The notes under the pieces are model-generated. The model ran no database searches. It saw only the letters and a program-made list of their open reading frames with translations, and had not been told where the DNA came from. A stretch of 64,000 nucleotides of DNA. Origin: G965222535 sp965222535 (GTDB taxonomy: Bacteria; Pseudomonadota; Gammaproteobacteria; HK1). Below, piece after piece: positions 24,701 through 32,601 of this stretch. Within the stretch, counting starts at the first letter, position 1. Every line of letters starts with the position of its first letter. A program made the translations under genes and the position numbers. Location of the stretch: the NCBI GenBank assembly GCA_965222535.1, contig OZ244957.1, positions 1,612,001 through 1,676,000 of the forward strand. Direction: 5' to 3'.

Positions 24701-27024
24701 AAATTCTGGCCAACAGCCCAATTAAAGAGTGGGTAAACGCGTATGAGAGTGCAAAAAGTAGTTGGCTTAAGCGTTTCTTTGCAAAAATAAAAATTAATGG
24801 TGCGGCCAAAAAACTTGGTTATAAAAAATTCGTAGATCTGAATGTGTTATCCAACATTGAAAAGGCATCAGGTTTGCAAGACTTTATCCTGCGCTTAGCT
24901 GCGCCGTTTGAAGAGGATAGAATTTGGCGAGGATGGGATACAACGCCTGACAGCCTAAATGACGCGGTTATTCGTAGTAAAGCGGCGCACAAGGCTCTGT
25001 CAAATATTATTAGTCTGAGTGATGACCCAGCTGTTGTTCTTACTGCGATTAAATCTATGCTCGTTGATAGGCGTGATTTCCTAGCCACATCGAAGGTTGT
25101 TAAACAAAAAAACGAATTCAAGCAGTGTTGGGATATTTATATTGCCGCATCAAGCAATGCTACACGCCTAGGGCTAGATTTTGATGAAAATATAGCTGTC
25201 GAAAGAATTAATGCGACGATAGATAGGCTATTGGCGAGTGCGCCTAAGTTCAAAGTCTGGAGTGAGTGGCAGGCGGCCAAAGAGGACGCAGAAAAATTTG
25301 ATTTAGCCATCCTAATTCAAAGTCTAGAGGCGCGAACTCTGTTGCCCAAAGATGCTGAAGATCAACTACGGACCGCATTTTGTCGGTGGGTTGCTCCGCA
25401 ATTGATAGATGGAGATGATGAGTTGCGTCAGTTTAAGGCATCAACTCATGAGCAATTGATTTCTGAATTTAGAAAACTTGATGCTGAGGTGGCTGAGACC
25501 ACAAGTGCATACGTGGCAGCTATCGCCGCTCAAAAAATACCTGATCCATTTGCAAAAGATAGTCCGAAAGAATTTGGCGTCTTAGCTAGAGAGCTTCAAA
25601 AGAAAACGCGACATAAGCCAGTGCGAGCGCTGTTTAATGAAATGGGCGAACGCTTATTAGATCTTTGTCCTTGTATGATGATGTCACCGCTATCTGTTGC
25701 TCAATTTCTACCTTCTGATTTTAATGGTTTTGACTTAGTTGTCTTTGATGAGGCATCTCAGATGACTACTTGGGATTCGGTTGGTGCCATTGCGAGAGGT
25801 AAGAATGTCATTATTGTTGGAGATCCTAAACAGATGCCGCCAACCAGTTTCTTTAGTGGTGCCGTCAACACAGACGACCCAGATGAAGAGGACCTGGAAT
25901 CGATATTAGATCAAGCACTAGCCGCACGCTTGCCTCATCTTAGGTTGAAGGGCCACTACCGTAGTCGACACGAGACCTTAATCGCATTCTCCAACAGTAA
26001 ATATTATGAGAATTCTCTGGTGACATATCCTTCATCAGATACTAAAGAATCTGCAGTTACACTACATCGAGTCAACGGTGTGTACTCTAAAGGGAAGGGG
26101 AGAAATAATCCGGTCGAGGCTCGCGTTGTAGTTAATGAGATAGTCGAGCGGCTGTTAGACCCTAAACGCTGCCACCAGAGTTTAGGAGTGGTTACCCTAA
26201 ATACAGAGCAGCAGCGCACAATCGATGATTTGTTAGATGATGCGCGCAGAAAGCATCCAGAGATAGAGCCATATTTCAAATCTACAGACACATATGACGG
26301 GGTTTTTGTAAAAAATCTTGAATCTGTGCAAGGTGATGAGCGGGATATTATTGTTTTGAGTTTGGGCTACGGTCCAACAGAGGTTGGTGTCAGAACCATG
26401 AGTATGAATTTTGGGCCGTTAAATAAATCTGGAGGGGAGCGCCGATTAAATGTTGCCATAACAAGGGCAACCAGCGAAGTGTTGGTGTTTTCTAGCTTTG
26501 ATTCCTCAATGATTGATCTAAGTCGCACATCAGCTGCTGCTGTCGAGCACCTGAAGCACTATATAGATTTTGCGGAAAAAGGACCGATTTCTTTGGCTGA
26601 GCAGGCCACAGCTAGTTACGGCGTTGATCAATTCGATAGTGACTTTGAGCAGGCTGTCGCTTGGGCCTTGAGAGATATGGGCTGGAAAGTACAGACGCAA
26701 ATAGGTGTAAGTAAGTTCAAGGTTGATCTTGGGGTAACTCATCCTGACCACCCTGGTGTGTATTTGGCTGGTATAGAGTGCGATGGAGCTACTTACCATA
26801 GCTCACCATCGGCCAGAGATCGCGATCGCGTTCGGCATGTGATATTAGAAAGCCTTGGTTGGCGATTGGTACGTTTATGGTCCACAGATTATTTTCATGA
26901 TTCTGAAGGTGCTATAACAAAGATAGATTCTCGCCTTAAAGAAATTTTAGAAGAAGATAGGGCTAAGGGTGAAGTATCACAAGAGAGTAAGACAACTGAT
27001 GTTCCGGCGTCAATTGAAGTATAG
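21757..27024 (+). CDS. Giant transglutaminase-like / DUF4011 / superfamily 1 helicase / Vsr-like nuclease
   Basis: About 1755 residues. In order: an N-terminal beta-rich region; a transglutaminase-like core with SACLDTSVLFASCLE (Cys near 230) and KEHAFVGVWLID (His near 256); a Pro-rich linker near 360-375; DUF4011 (DAWQRKLLDLTKRNSLLALK); Walker A EGPPGTGKSETIAN (about 700); an insertion of some 600 residues; Walker B VVFDEASQM (about 1330) with GDPKQMPPTSFF; helicase motifs LKGHYRSRHETL, SVQGDERDIIVLS and GERRLNVAITRA; and a C-terminal REase_MTES_1575/Vsr-like nuclease (VDLGV, GIECDGATYHSS, RVRHVILESLGW, RLVRLWSTDYF). The nuclease residues appear intact. Such helicase-nuclease proteins are often found in defence islands; a defence role is inferred. 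It is AT-rich and sits within the repeat-bounded island. Confidence 0.85.
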   Translation: MSGILSLRVDHLATFSLAAQQNAYPLFKNIGLQYPLLDCELPQKQKPFRRLAVQLTCSPEIFVPEEWSIDEIRPGQAISLQQRLLNIKDNILFTLTEELTVSITLTVYDVDKPTNILAKRDISVAVLPANFWGGESRQPDLLAAFVKPNGVYVESLVRQVTELLEKAGHGRSADGYQSKTREKPYLMAAALWNVIFAQRLAYVSPPQDFARQGQRIRLAADISASKISACLDTSVLFASCLESMGLNPVIGLGKEHAFVGVWLIDERFPILTNDDPMDLRKRVDTRDLVLFESTLVTNDSPVTFEQAKAHARDLISEENEEDFVYLIDIKQARSRKIKPMSTFEEKKPEEVGLSATPELSLPIPPPLPPVNKEEQVVEETPDTRIDAWQRKLLDLTKRNSLLALKDKAVQIKLYCPDIGALEDNLANRGSFSFLAAEESPLNDAERSEEAFRLQSGSNIHKEYALEQLNKNVLLVNMAQKNLEKNAISLLRKAKNDLQEGGSNTLYLALGMLRWKENPKDDRSYRAPLILIPAELTRTSARAQPKVRQLPDESPIFNMTLIEFLSTEHSIDLNQFRESLPEDESGVDVDLIWRTVRAAIAEQPGFEVVEDLVLASFSFAKYLMWKDLKDRLDDLTENPFVKHLVDNPQDRYKQNEVFVPSDEVDEKIDLEKVFTPLNCDSSQLAAVESSGRPQDFVLEGPPGTGKSETIANIICHNMALGRKVLFVAEKMAALHVVYRRMEKVGLDHLCLELHSNKANKKAVLEQLKKATDRRHHANSLGWVDSVKVLKGKRDRLNIFVKALHKKSIYGLSARDAIARDVLYKTDHFLSLPWPTGFESAPVDSGSQMDKMFKTAKIAALAYNDISQLNAADFRILKARKWSNAWQSQVIDNLKRYKSSLNALYPTAITLASNFNISLQDNTIANITCVASQADLVESAESNPLSYLVAKDILNLLDSLEQLSVAKNEFDQTLNAIGHSVSPEILANSPIKEWVNAYESAKSSWLKRFFAKIKINGAAKKLGYKKFVDLNVLSNIEKASGLQDFILRLAAPFEEDRIWRGWDTTPDSLNDAVIRSKAAHKALSNIISLSDDPAVVLTAIKSMLVDRRDFLATSKVVKQKNEFKQCWDIYIAASSNATRLGLDFDENIAVERINATIDRLLASAPKFKVWSEWQAAKEDAEKFDLAILIQSLEARTLLPKDAEDQLRTAFCRWVAPQLIDGDDELRQFKASTHEQLISEFRKLDAEVAETTSAYVAAIAAQKIPDPFAKDSPKEFGVLARELQKKTRHKPVRALFNEMGERLLDLCPCMMMSPLSVAQFLPSDFNGFDLVVFDEASQMTTWDSVGAIARGKNVIIVGDPKQMPPTSFFSGAVNTDDPDEEDLESILDQALAARLPHLRLKGHYRSRHETLIAFSNSKYYENSLVTYPSSDTKESAVTLHRVNGVYSKGKGRNNPVEARVVVNEIVERLLDPKRCHQSLGVVTLNTEQQRTIDDLLDDARRKHPEIEPYFKSTDTYDGVFVKNLESVQGDERDIIVLSLGYGPTEVGVRTMSMNFGPLNKSGGERRLNVAITRATSEVLVFSSFDSSMIDLSRTSAAAVEHLKHYIDFAEKGPISLAEQATASYGVDQFDSDFEQAVAWALRDMGWKVQTQIGVSKFKVDLGVTHPDHPGVYLAGIECDGATYHSSPSARDRDRVRHVILESLGWRLVRLWSTDYFHDSEGAITKIDSRLKEILEEDRAKGEVSQESKTTDVPASIEV

Positions 27025-27029
27025 GAAGT

Positions 27030-27140
27030 ATATACTCATGTTACTTGAAGATTCAGGAAAGGGCTATTCTTCATGCTCTCATTCCAAAGCACTGCCCGAA
27101 GCCATTCCAGAGCATCCAACGTCGCAGAACAGTAGGCGTC
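27030..27140 (+). repeat. Dispersed repeat D, copy D2
   Basis: CATGTTACTTGAAGATTCAGG, AAGGGCTATTC, ATGCTCTCATTCCAAAGCAC, TGCCCGAAGCCATTCCAGAG, CATCCAACG. It follows the helicase stop by a few bases. The gap to 27450 continues with GGGGGTTGGGGAGAAGGGG and GGAATCGATCGATTAGTTCC; no gene is supported in 27025-27450. Confidence 0.6.
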
Positions 27141-27299
27141 AATTAAGATCTGCGGTCCTGCTGGGGATAGGGGGTTGGGGAGAAGGGGGGTACCGTGGAC
27201 TTACTGGAATCGATCGATTAGTTCCCCCTTTCCCCAATATAAAACGTCTTTACCCTCCTTATTCTCCTGAAAGCTAAGCGCCGCTTGTTTTTTCAGGAT

Positions 27300-27370
27300 T
27301 AAATAACGCTTCAGATTCCAGAGCACCGCCCGAAGCCCATTCCAGAGCGTCAAACGAAGCCAGTCTCCCA
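27300..27370 (+). repeat. Dispersed repeat D, copy D3 (partial)
   Basis: AGAGCACCGCCCGAAGCCCA, TTCCAGAGCGTCAAACGAAG. Same core as D1, D2 and D4. It lies immediately downstream of the LysR remnant and appears to have cut off that gene. Confidence 0.55.
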
Positions 27371-27449
27371 GAAGGAGAGGAGAGAGGCCCACGCGAAGCA
27401 TGGGAGCGTGCGCAATCAAGCATCTTGATTGATTAATGGTATATATGTT

Positions 27450-27554
27450 CCGTGTCGATTGCGTTCTTCTCAAATACTCTGCTGCTGTAAAACTGTCCGT
27501 TTTGACAATCGCTGTGAATGCCTCCAACAGCTTAATATCTAATCGCCCTATCAA
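27450..27554 (-). pseudogene. LysR-family regulator, N-terminal remnant
   Basis: Only about 35 residues resemble a protein: MIGRLDIKLLEAFTAIVKTD, SFTAAEYLRRTQS, matching the start of LysR winged-helix domains (LLEAFxAVxxxGSFTxAA). After that the frame runs into repeat sequence (D3). No effector domain is left. It lies just downstream of a broken EamA transporter gene on the same strand. Confidence 0.55.
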
Positions 27555-27570
27555 TTTTGTTTCTCATTTT

Positions 27571-28469
27571 CTATGATCGGGTAGAATGTTGTAGAGACTG
27601 CTTTCTATCGGTCAACGTTGCAATGATCACTCCAGAGATGCAGATAGCAAAGCCAATTAAAGCAAGCGTAGCAATAGGCTCACCAAACATTGCCCAAGCC
27701 CATACTGCTATAACGGGAGGCGTCAGATATATAAGGTTCGAAACTCTGGTAGCTGTTCGATACCTCAAACACATCCAATAGAATCCATAAGCTCCTATTG
27801 TAGAGAATATTACAAACCATGCAACTGGGTAAATCAATGTTAGCTCTGTTGGAAACTTGAATTCTTCGTAAATGTATACGAATGGTACAAATAATATTGC
27901 AGAAATGAACTCTGAGCCCAAAGTGTTAGTAATATAGGCAGTTCCGAGTATTTTTTGTGGTTCTGCAATTTTTTAGATAAAATTGTTCCGATTACGATGC
28001 TTATCGTTCCAAAAAATGGAAACGAAAATGCCCATAGGGGTGCTTCACCAAGCGATCCTTGGATGGCAATTACGAGGCCAAGGAAACTGATGCAGATGCC
28101 TAACCACTGCCTGGCAGTCACAGTTTCATTCAGGAAAATGCCGGCGGCACCAGCAGTCACCAATGGTTGCAAAGAAGAAATCAAAGCTGCAGTTCCCAGT
28201 GGAACTCAAAAGTCCACGGCCTTGACGCCAAACACTAAATATCCAAACATTGCGAAAATGCCAATGAACATCTGGATTCCAATTGATGGCCAATTAAAGA
28301 TTTTTAACATCGGGATCAGCACGAATGGAAATAGCAAAAAAGATGTAAAAGAAAATCTTAGAAATAAAATTAAAAATACAAAAGATGTATTTGAGGCGAG
28401 TTTTGCTCCTATAAATCCAGAACTCCAACAAATTATTAGTAGCAATTCAAGTATATATATTTATCTCAT
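27571..28469 (-). pseudogene. EamA/DMT-type transporter, broken
   Basis: The drug/metabolite transporter family is recognisable across three frame pieces: LLLIICWSSGFIGAKLASN at the start, ALISSLQPLVTAGAAGIFLN and ETVTARQWLGICISFLGLV in the middle, and VSNLIYLTPPVIAVWAWAMF, GEPIATLALIGFAICISGV at the end. Defects: a TAA at the third codon after the ATG at 28469, an in-frame TGA after GVKAVDF (near 28206), and a frameshift at an A-run near 27960. A homopolymer frameshift alone could be a sequencing error, but two extra stops argue for true decay. Confidence 0.85.
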
Positions 28470-28677
28470 CTTTCTATAATATCCTATGTTAAACCTTTAT
28501 CCGTGAATTGACTGATGCCGATAGCCTCATCACGAGGGCTACTCGCCTGATTTTTGATTCATCGTACTTGATGTCCACGGATAAGGCCGTTATTGCTGAC
28601 GATACCAAGTGATGCCCTTCCTTGGTCAGCTTTTTCTCTTGGTTTCAGGCCGAATAGACGCAGTATTTCCTCGGGCT

Positions 28678-28746
28678 TGCCGTTGCCGCCGCCGCAGCAC
28701 TACCACTGCCTCTCGGCGTAAGCGCCAACGCTGCTTCATAACGCCT
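28678..28746 (+). repeat. 69-bp direct repeat, right copy (island boundary)
   Basis: Identical to 20781-20849 except one T for C. It is followed by GCGTTAGGCG and then the start of lpxK. The stretch from 28490 to 28677 inside the island shows no gene. Confidence 0.9.
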
Positions 28747-28779
28747 GCGTTAGGCGTGCACCACAGGTATACCTTCCCC

Positions 28780-29850
28780 ATGAGCGCAAAACGGTGGCGG
28801 CGGCGCTGGTTTACACGCACCCAACAGGCGCTTGAGCGCTTGTGGTACAGCGATTCGACCACGCTGTGGCTGGCACCGTTCGGTGGTGCCTATGGTGGGC
28901 TGATGCGCTTGCGTCATCACTTGTATCAACGCCGCATCCTGTCGCCAGTGGCGCTTGGGTGTCCGGTCATCGTGGTCGGCAATCTGAGCGTCGGGGGCAG
29001 CGGCAAGACGCCGCTGGTGATAACCATCGCGGGCTGGTTAAAACACCACGGGCTGCGGCCTGGGATCGTGTGCCGCGGCTACCGCGGGCAGGCGCGAAGC
29101 TGGCCGCAACGGGTAACGCCGGCAAGCAGCCCGGCGGCGGTTGGCGATGAAGCGGTGTTGCTGGCCGAGCAAACCGGCTGCGCCGTCGCCGCCGCGCCCG
29201 ATCGCGTCGCCGCCGCGCAGATGTTGATCGCCGAATGCCGCGTCAATGTGATCATCAGTGATGATGGCTTGCAGCATTTGCGCTTGCCACGCGATGTTGA
29301 GATCGTTGTCGTGGATGCGCTGCGCGGTTTTGGCAACCGCCGTTGCCTGCCCGCCGGGCCACTGCGCGAACCCTGTGAGCGACTGAATACCGTCGACCTG
29401 ATCGTCAACTGCACGGTTGACGGTACGGCAACCGCTACCGCCAACGAGGATGGCGGCATGATGCGCATGATCCTGCAGCCGCAAGATGCGGTAGCGTTAC
29501 GCGCACCGCATCAACGCCGGGCGTTATCAGCTTTTAAAGGGCGTCCGGTGCACGCCGTGTGCGGTATTGGCAACCCACAGCGGTTCTTCGCCACCCTCAG
29601 AGGGGTTGGATTGACGATCATTGAGCATCCGTTTCCCGACCATCACTGGTTCAGCGCCGATGACATAGGTTTTGGTGACGATCGACCGGTGCTGATGAGC
29701 GCAAAAGACGCCGTTAAGTGTCGTGCGTTCGCAACCGCAGAGCACTGGAGCGTCGGCCTTACAACCCGGGTCGATCCTCGGGTGAAAGCGCACGTGCTGG
29801 CGATTCTGGAGCGCCATCAGCACTGCGCTGCCGTGCCCCCGGGGTGTTGA
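28780..29850 (+). CDS. lpxK: Tetraacyldisaccharide 4'-kinase
   Basis: 356 residues from the ATG at 28780; the frame is open further upstream into the repeat, but homology to LpxK begins near here. Phosphorylates the 4' position of the lipid A precursor at the inner membrane. Seen: an N-terminal membrane-associated region (WLAPFGGAYGGLMRLRHHLY), the P-loop VVGNLSVGGSGKTPLV, CRGYRGQ, VGDEAVLLA, NVIISDDGLQHLRLPRDVEI and GNRRCLPAGPLREP. A complete lipid A kinase implies a Gram-negative outer membrane. It directly follows the right boundary repeat of the island. Confidence 0.95.
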   Translation: MSAKRWRRRWFTRTQQALERLWYSDSTTLWLAPFGGAYGGLMRLRHHLYQRRILSPVALGCPVIVVGNLSVGGSGKTPLVITIAGWLKHHGLRPGIVCRGYRGQARSWPQRVTPASSPAAVGDEAVLLAEQTGCAVAAAPDRVAAAQMLIAECRVNVIISDDGLQHLRLPRDVEIVVVDALRGFGNRRCLPAGPLREPCERLNTVDLIVNCTVDGTATATANEDGGMMRMILQPQDAVALRAPHQRRALSAFKGRPVHAVCGIGNPQRFFATLRGVGLTIIEHPFPDHHWFSADDIGFGDDRPVLMSAKDAVKCRAFATAEHWSVGLTTRVDPRVKAHVLAILERHQHCAAVPPGC

Positions 29851-29882
29851 CTAGCTAGGGATACGCTCCGCCCCGAGCGCTG

Positions 29883-30530
29883 CTAAGCGCTGTCGGGCGG
29901 CTGCTCCGCATCAGTATTGATCGTGCGCGATTGCATGACGGCATCAATTAAACCATAGGTGATAGCATCGTCAGCGCTCATAAAATTGTCACGCTCGGTA
30001 TCCTGCTGGATGCGCGCAATGTCTTGCCCCGTATGCTTGGCGAGAAGTTTATTCAATCGCTCGCGGGTGCTTAGTATTTCCCTCGCGTGGATATCGATAT
30101 CAGAGGCCTGGCCATGAACCCCGCCCATCGGCTGGTGGATCATGATCCTTGAATGTGGCAGACAGTAACGTTTTCCAGGGCTTCCGCCGGCCAACAGCAG
30201 TGCGCCCATGCTGGCGGCCTGACCGACACACATCGTGCTGACAGCGGGTTTGATGAATTGCATGGTGTCATAAATCGCCAATCCGGCGGTTACCATCCCT
30301 CCAGGCGAATTGACATATAAGTGGATATCTTTATCTGGATTATCGGATTCAAGGAACAGCAGTTGTGCCACGATAAGATTGGCCACCATATCGTCAATAG
30401 CGCCGCAGGCGAACACGATGCGCTCTTTCAGCAAGCGCGAATAAATATCATAAGCACGCTCACCGCGCGGCGATTGCTCGATCACCATGGGCACCAGATT
30501 CAGCGCACGGGTTGGTTGTGTGTGGTTCAT
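29883..30530 (-). CDS. clpP: ATP-dependent Clp protease proteolytic subunit
   Basis: 215 residues from the ATG at 30530 (MNHTQPTRALNLVPMVIEQS); an upstream frame extension runs into repeat DNA. The catalytic Ser lies in GQAASMGALLL, the His in LPHSRIMIHQP, and the Asp further on in DTERDNFMSADDA. LYVNSPGGMVTAG forms the oxyanion/handle region. ClpP forms a double heptamer that works with ClpX/ClpA ATPases. clpX is not next to it; the next gene is lpxK, convergent. Confidence 0.97.
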   Translation of the reverse strand: MNHTQPTRALNLVPMVIEQSPRGERAYDIYSRLLKERIVFACGAIDDMVANLIVAQLLFLESDNPDKDIHLYVNSPGGMVTAGLAIYDTMQFIKPAVSTMCVGQAASMGALLLAGGSPGKRYCLPHSRIMIHQPMGGVHGQASDIDIHAREILSTRERLNKLLAKHTGQDIARIQQDTERDNFMSADDAITYGLIDAVMQSRTINTDAEQPPDSA

Positions 30531-30610
30531 ATTCAACAGGGGCCTCGAAAAAAAAACCAGCAGAGATGGGCGTGGGAAGGAACTAGACCCAACGCAGATA
30601 ATACAGCGAT

Positions 30611-30742
30611 AGCCTCGCAAAACCATCAACAGGATGGGGGGATGGGGAGTTTGGGGGAAGGGACATGATTACCTGTAACGTAAGCCCCCCCATTCTGTTA
30701 TGGATTGATAACCCTTCCCCCCAATAGACAAGCCCCGCAGGA
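30611..30742 (-). repeat. Dispersed repeat A, copy A2
   Basis: On the minus strand: GGGGCTTGTCTATTGGGGGG, AAGGGTTATCAATCCAT, GCTTACGTTACAGGTAATCA, TGTCCCTTCCCCC, AACTCCCC. It fills most of the 287-bp gap between the clpP start and phhB; no gene is seen there. Confidence 0.75.
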
Positions 30743-30817
30743 GGGCATGGATGTATACCCCCTTCACGCCATAAAAACAAATCACGGCGCAGTGGTGTTG
30801 CGGTGCTCTATCATGGC

Positions 30818-31165
30818 CTATGGTTGTGCGGCATGCAGTGCGTCAACCTTGGCGGCCATGATGAAGTCGTTTTCATGCAGGCCAAGGATTTTGTGAGTTT
30901 GGAACATTACGATGCAATAACCCCAACCGGTAGTCAACTCGGGGTGGTGGTTTTGTTCCTCGGCAAGCGCCGCGACACGATTCGAGAACGCCTGAGCAAG
31001 AGCAAAATTATTGAAGGTGAAGCGGCGTGAGATGCGTGTCATATCCGCATTCGGTTGCCAGTTAGGGGCGTGTTCGAGATAGGGCTGCGCTTCGCTGCGA
31101 CCCAATCGCAAAACGCCGCCGCGACAAGGGATGCAGTGTTGTTCACCCAAGCTTATGTCATCCAT
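30818..31165 (-). CDS. phhB: Pterin-4a-carbinolamine dehydratase
   Basis: 115 residues from the ATG at 31165, which has AAGGAG six bases upstream (a GTG one codon earlier is less likely). Dehydrates 4a-hydroxytetrahydrobiopterin to recycle the pterin cofactor of aromatic amino acid hydroxylases. The family signature is clear: ISRRFTFNNFALAQAFSNRV, AEEQNHHPELTTGWGYCIVM and FQTHKILGLHENDFIMAAKVD, containing the catalytic HHPE. No phenylalanine hydroxylase gene is near, so it stands alone in this window. Confidence 0.93.
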   Translation of the reverse strand: MDDISLGEQHCIPCRGGVLRLGRSEAQPYLEHAPNWQPNADMTRISRRFTFNNFALAQAFSNRVAALAEEQNHHPELTTGWGYCIVMFQTHKILGLHENDFIMAAKVDALHAAQP

Positions 31166-31181
31166 CACAGACTCCTTATGG

Positions 31182-31222
31182 GGTGCCTCGAAAAACCAGC
31201 TTCGCCTGCTTTTCGAGGAGCC
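31182..31222. repeat. CTCGAAAA hairpin, copy B4
   Basis: GGTGCCTCGAAAAACCAGC, TTCG, CCTGCTTTTCGAGGAGCC, directly upstream of phhB's ribosome site and so probably transcribed only if promoters lie further upstream. Family described at 3781. Confidence 0.65.
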
Positions 31223-31244
31223 TTCATGGTGTTACATTGGGGGA

Positions 31245-31350
31245 CGGGTAGATTAGATGCAGGAAAGGGCTAAAGTCATGCTCTCATCCCAAAGCCTCGC
31301 CCGAAGCCCTTTCCAGAGCGTCAAACGCAGCAGCGGCTTAAAGGAGTGCA
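31245..31350 (+). repeat. Dispersed repeat D, copy D4
   Basis: TAGATGCAGGAAAGGGCTAA, CATGCTCTCATCCCAAAGCC, TCGCCCGAAGCCCTTTCCAG, AGCGTCAAACGCAGCAG. The rest of the gap to 31618 shows no convincing coding sequence. Confidence 0.6.
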
Positions 31351-31618
31351 CAAAACGGCCTTCCTCACCCATTGAGCATCTTCACGTAACATGAGTATAA
31401 ACCTTTCTGTTCAGAGCTACCTTAATGGGCTTTGGCATTATCCATTTTTTTCGCCCCGCCTCTTGCTTTGCCGCTATCGACTGCAAGTCGCGCTTGGCTC
31501 CTTACGCAGGCGGCAAGCCCTTGCAAAGTTTCAAAGAGGGGCAACGATCAGCTGCCCGCTCGTCTGCTGTTGCCGGCGGCGCTGTTTTAGTCACCCGTAA
31601 AAGCGAGCGGTTGATGCG

Positions 31619-32500
31619 ATGATGACTTTGTCGCCAGTGGTGCTCGCTGCCGTGCTGTTAGCAGCGGTGTGTCATGCGCTATGGAATGCGTTGGTCAAGG
31701 GCAGCAGCGACAAGTTGGTGATCCAAACCTACGTGATCTGCACTCCGGGCGTGCTTGGCTTGCTGATGATCCCTTTCCTGCCGTTACCCGCTGCCGCAAG
31801 TTGGCCTTACCTGCTGTTTTCCGTCGGCATACACAACCTGTACTACTACCTGCTGATCAGCGCTTACCGCCATGGCGATCTAAGTCAGGTCTATCCGATT
31901 GCCCGCGGTTTCGCTCCAGTGCTGGTCGCCGCAGGGGCGTGGTTGTTAGCCGGGGAATCGGTTACCCGCGTCCAAGTGTTTGCTTTGGCGCTGCTGTGCC
32001 TTGGGATCATCATGCTCTCACCGCTGGTCGCGCTGCTGTTGCCACGGCAGCGCTATCATGCGGGCGAAATGAAGCCCATTGGCTTTGCGCTTGGTACCGC
32101 GGGGGCGATCGCCTTGTATTCAGTCTGCGATGGCTTAGGGGTGCGCCACGCTGGCAATAGCCTCAGCTATATCGCCTGGTTATTCTTTCTCGAAGCGATT
32201 CCGCTAGGTATCGCCACCGCCGGGTTGCGGCGCGGGCGGTGGCGGGATTCGTTCAGCGTTGCGGTGCGCCCGGGGATCAGTGGCGGCATCGTTGCCTTTA
32301 TCGCCTACGCTCTGGTCATCTGGGCGATGGGGCAGGCACCTTTAGCGGTGGTGACGGGGCTGCGCGAGACCTCAGTGCTGATCGCCGTACTGATTGGCAC
32401 GCGCCTGATGGGCGAAGCATTTGGCCGCAGACGGCTGCTCGCCGCGCTGCTGGTAACGCTGGGTGCCGTGCTGTTGCAGTTTGGCGCTGCCACGCTGTAA
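31619..32500 (+). CDS. EamA/DMT-family transporter
   Basis: 293-residue inner membrane protein with about ten hydrophobic segments arranged as two five-helix EamA repeats (first ending near GIIMLSPLVALLL, second from PIGFALGTAGAIALYSVCDG to LLVTLGAVLLQFGA). HALWNALVKGS at the start and GLRETSVLIAVLIGTRLMGE, the conserved fourth-helix region of the second repeat, are typical. Family members export metabolites or drugs; the substrate is unknown. Unlike the EamA gene at 27571 this one is intact and GC-rich, so it belongs to the core genome. Two adjacent ATGs at 31619 and 31622 are possible starts. Confidence 0.9.
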   Translation: MMTLSPVVLAAVLLAAVCHALWNALVKGSSDKLVIQTYVICTPGVLGLLMIPFLPLPAAASWPYLLFSVGIHNLYYYLLISAYRHGDLSQVYPIARGFAPVLVAAGAWLLAGESVTRVQVFALALLCLGIIMLSPLVALLLPRQRYHAGEMKPIGFALGTAGAIALYSVCDGLGVRHAGNSLSYIAWLFFLEAIPLGIATAGLRRGRWRDSFSVAVRPGISGGIVAFIAYALVIWAMGQAPLAVVTGLRETSVLIAVLIGTRLMGEAFGRRRLLAALLVTLGAVLLQFGAATL

Positions 32501-32601
32501 CGCACGGCACCACCGCTTGCGTCCCTACGGCAAGCGCCCCAGAAGGGGGCTACCCCAACTCAGCAAAGCCCTTCAAAAACCAGCACGAAGTCGCCGCACG
32601 T

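Noticed and set aside
27201..27554. Full 117-codon frame as an intact regulator
   Set aside because: Only the first ~35 codons resemble LysR; the rest is translated repeat DNA.
31391..31622. Two overlapping frames of 65-69 codons before the EamA transporter
   Set aside because: Composition and residue pattern (Arg/Cys-rich) look like out-of-frame reading; no ribosome site.
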